From Paracoccus sp. DMF-8 (GTDB taxonomy: Bacteria > Pseudomonadota > Alphaproteobacteria > Rhodobacterales > Rhodobacteraceae), in contig NZ_JARJHL010000011.1 in the NCBI RefSeq assembly GCF_029309835.1, forward strand, positions 124,001-188,000: DNA of 64,000 nucleotides. Direction: 5' to 3'. Each line of letters opens with the position of its first letter. The stretch's first letter is position 1. The notes below the pieces were generated by a model that searched no databases, was not told where the DNA came from, and saw only the letters and a list, made by a program, of their open reading frames with translations. Position numbers and translations under genes: made by a program. Positions 63,623 to 64,000 of this stretch are shown here, piece by piece.

Positions 63623-64000
63623 TTACGCGCGGCGGCCGATGCTGGTGCGGATCAGGCCAAGCGAGGTTTTCGTGACTGTCAGCGCCAGATCGAATTCGCG
63701 TTTGGCATCGGCCAGGCGGAACATCTCATCCTCGATCGAGACGGTGTTGCCGTTCGGCGCGGGTTCGCCATCCGCATCAATCAGGCGCGACGCACCCATG
63801 CCCCAGCCCGAACCCGGGATATGGCGATCATGGGTGGCGCGCAGGCCCGTCGGCGCCGTTTCGTCATAAGAGCGGGCAAAACCGGCCAGATCCTTTGCGC
63901 GATAATCCGGGGTATCCGCATTCGCGACATTGGTGGCGATCAGCCGCTGGCGTTTTGCGCCATGGGCGATCAGGGCATCCGCCATCCGAAGCGTATCGAT
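63623..64000 (-). CDS. flgB: Flagellar proximal rod protein FlgB, 5' end beyond the window
   Basis: A rod subunit, at least 125 residues: MADALIAHGAKRQRLIATNV, ANADTPDYRAKDLAGF, and the C-terminal EMFRLADAKREFDLALTVTK. The frame stays open to the window edge, adding IDTLR before the first ATG (63985), and FlgB proteins normally have several residues here. The true start is therefore probably outside and the gene is listed as partial. Confidence 0.9.
   Translation of the reverse strand: MDTLRMADALIAHGAKRQRLIATNVANADTPDYRAKDLAGFARSYDETAPTGLRATHDRHIPGSGWGMGASRLIDADGEPAPNGNTVSIEDEMFRLADAKREFDLALTVTKTSLGLIRTSIGRRA

Overview
The window looks like the chromosome of a facultative methylotrophic alphaproteobacterium of the Paracoccus type (Rhodobacteraceae). 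It is GC-rich with strong third-position G/C bias, so long antisense shadow ORFs are common. The diagnostic content is a calcium-type methanol dehydrogenase operon in the order mxaFJGIRSACKLD with a divergent mxaZYX regulatory operon, a pqqABCDE operon, and a Rhodobacterales-style flagellar basal-body operon. The genus is inferred from gene order and protein character, not from a database search. No tRNA, rRNA, insertion sequence, integrase or CRISPR array was seen.

Layout. 1-2650: xthA, a thioredoxin/TPR protein, a LON-domain protein and a Trm112-like protein, all on +. 2699-6739: argC, a DUF779 protein, an NAD aldehyde dehydrogenase and its probable GAF-Fis regulator, all on -. 7015-13732: a 1848-residue bacterial alpha-2-macroglobulin and a PQQ-associated zinc metallohydrolase, both on -. 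13881-17967: pqqA, B, C, D, E and a SoxYZ-like carrier on +. 18170-22522: a LuxR-type response regulator, a FIST sensor protein, a hybrid histidine kinase and two small periplasmic proteins. 22602-24528: an SDR and an orphan ABC ATPase. 24568-29185: a tandem glycine riboswitch and gcvT-gcvH-gcvP. 29297-29653: a lower-GC orphan gene. 29789-32399: mxaX, mxaY and mxaZ on -. 32717-42554: mxaF to mxaD on +, including an overlapping 51-codon gene between mxaS and mxaA. 42645-44785: eutBC. 45026-46886: a nitrilase-family hydrolase, a GNAT and a SnoaL-like protein. 47041-51757: phosphomannomutase and a capsule-type ABC exporter (kpsT, kpsE and kpsM types). 51754-54822: a giant RTX-repeat protein. 55018-59370: rfbCBDA (dTDP-L-rhamnose) and a family 2 glycosyltransferase. 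59475-64000: fliL, flgH, flgA, flgG, flgF, fliQ, fliE, flgC and flgB (flgB runs off the window).

How it works together. Methanol and other alcohols are oxidised in the periplasm by MxaFI with PQQ and calcium. MxaG takes the electrons, and MxaRSACKLD mature or insert the metal. pqqABCDE makes the cofactor, and the SoxYZ-like carrier and metallohydrolase are known PQQ-linked accessories. Two sensory systems flank the pathway: MxaYX, and the FIST/hybrid-kinase/response-regulator trio. A rare hexamer pair (ACCTAA-N5-AYCTAA) occurs upstream of both pqqA and mxaZ, which suggests shared control.

Quality warning. At least eight genes (xthA, LON, pqqE, gcvP, mxaY, mxaL, rfbC, GT2) have broken frames, often at short G, C or A runs. 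In five of them (LON, pqqE, mxaL, rfbC and, at its start, mxaY) the context or repaired frame fits the 4-nt stop/start overlaps typical of the local operons. Sequencing or assembly indels are therefore more likely than gene decay. Coordinates of these genes are given for the whole repaired locus.
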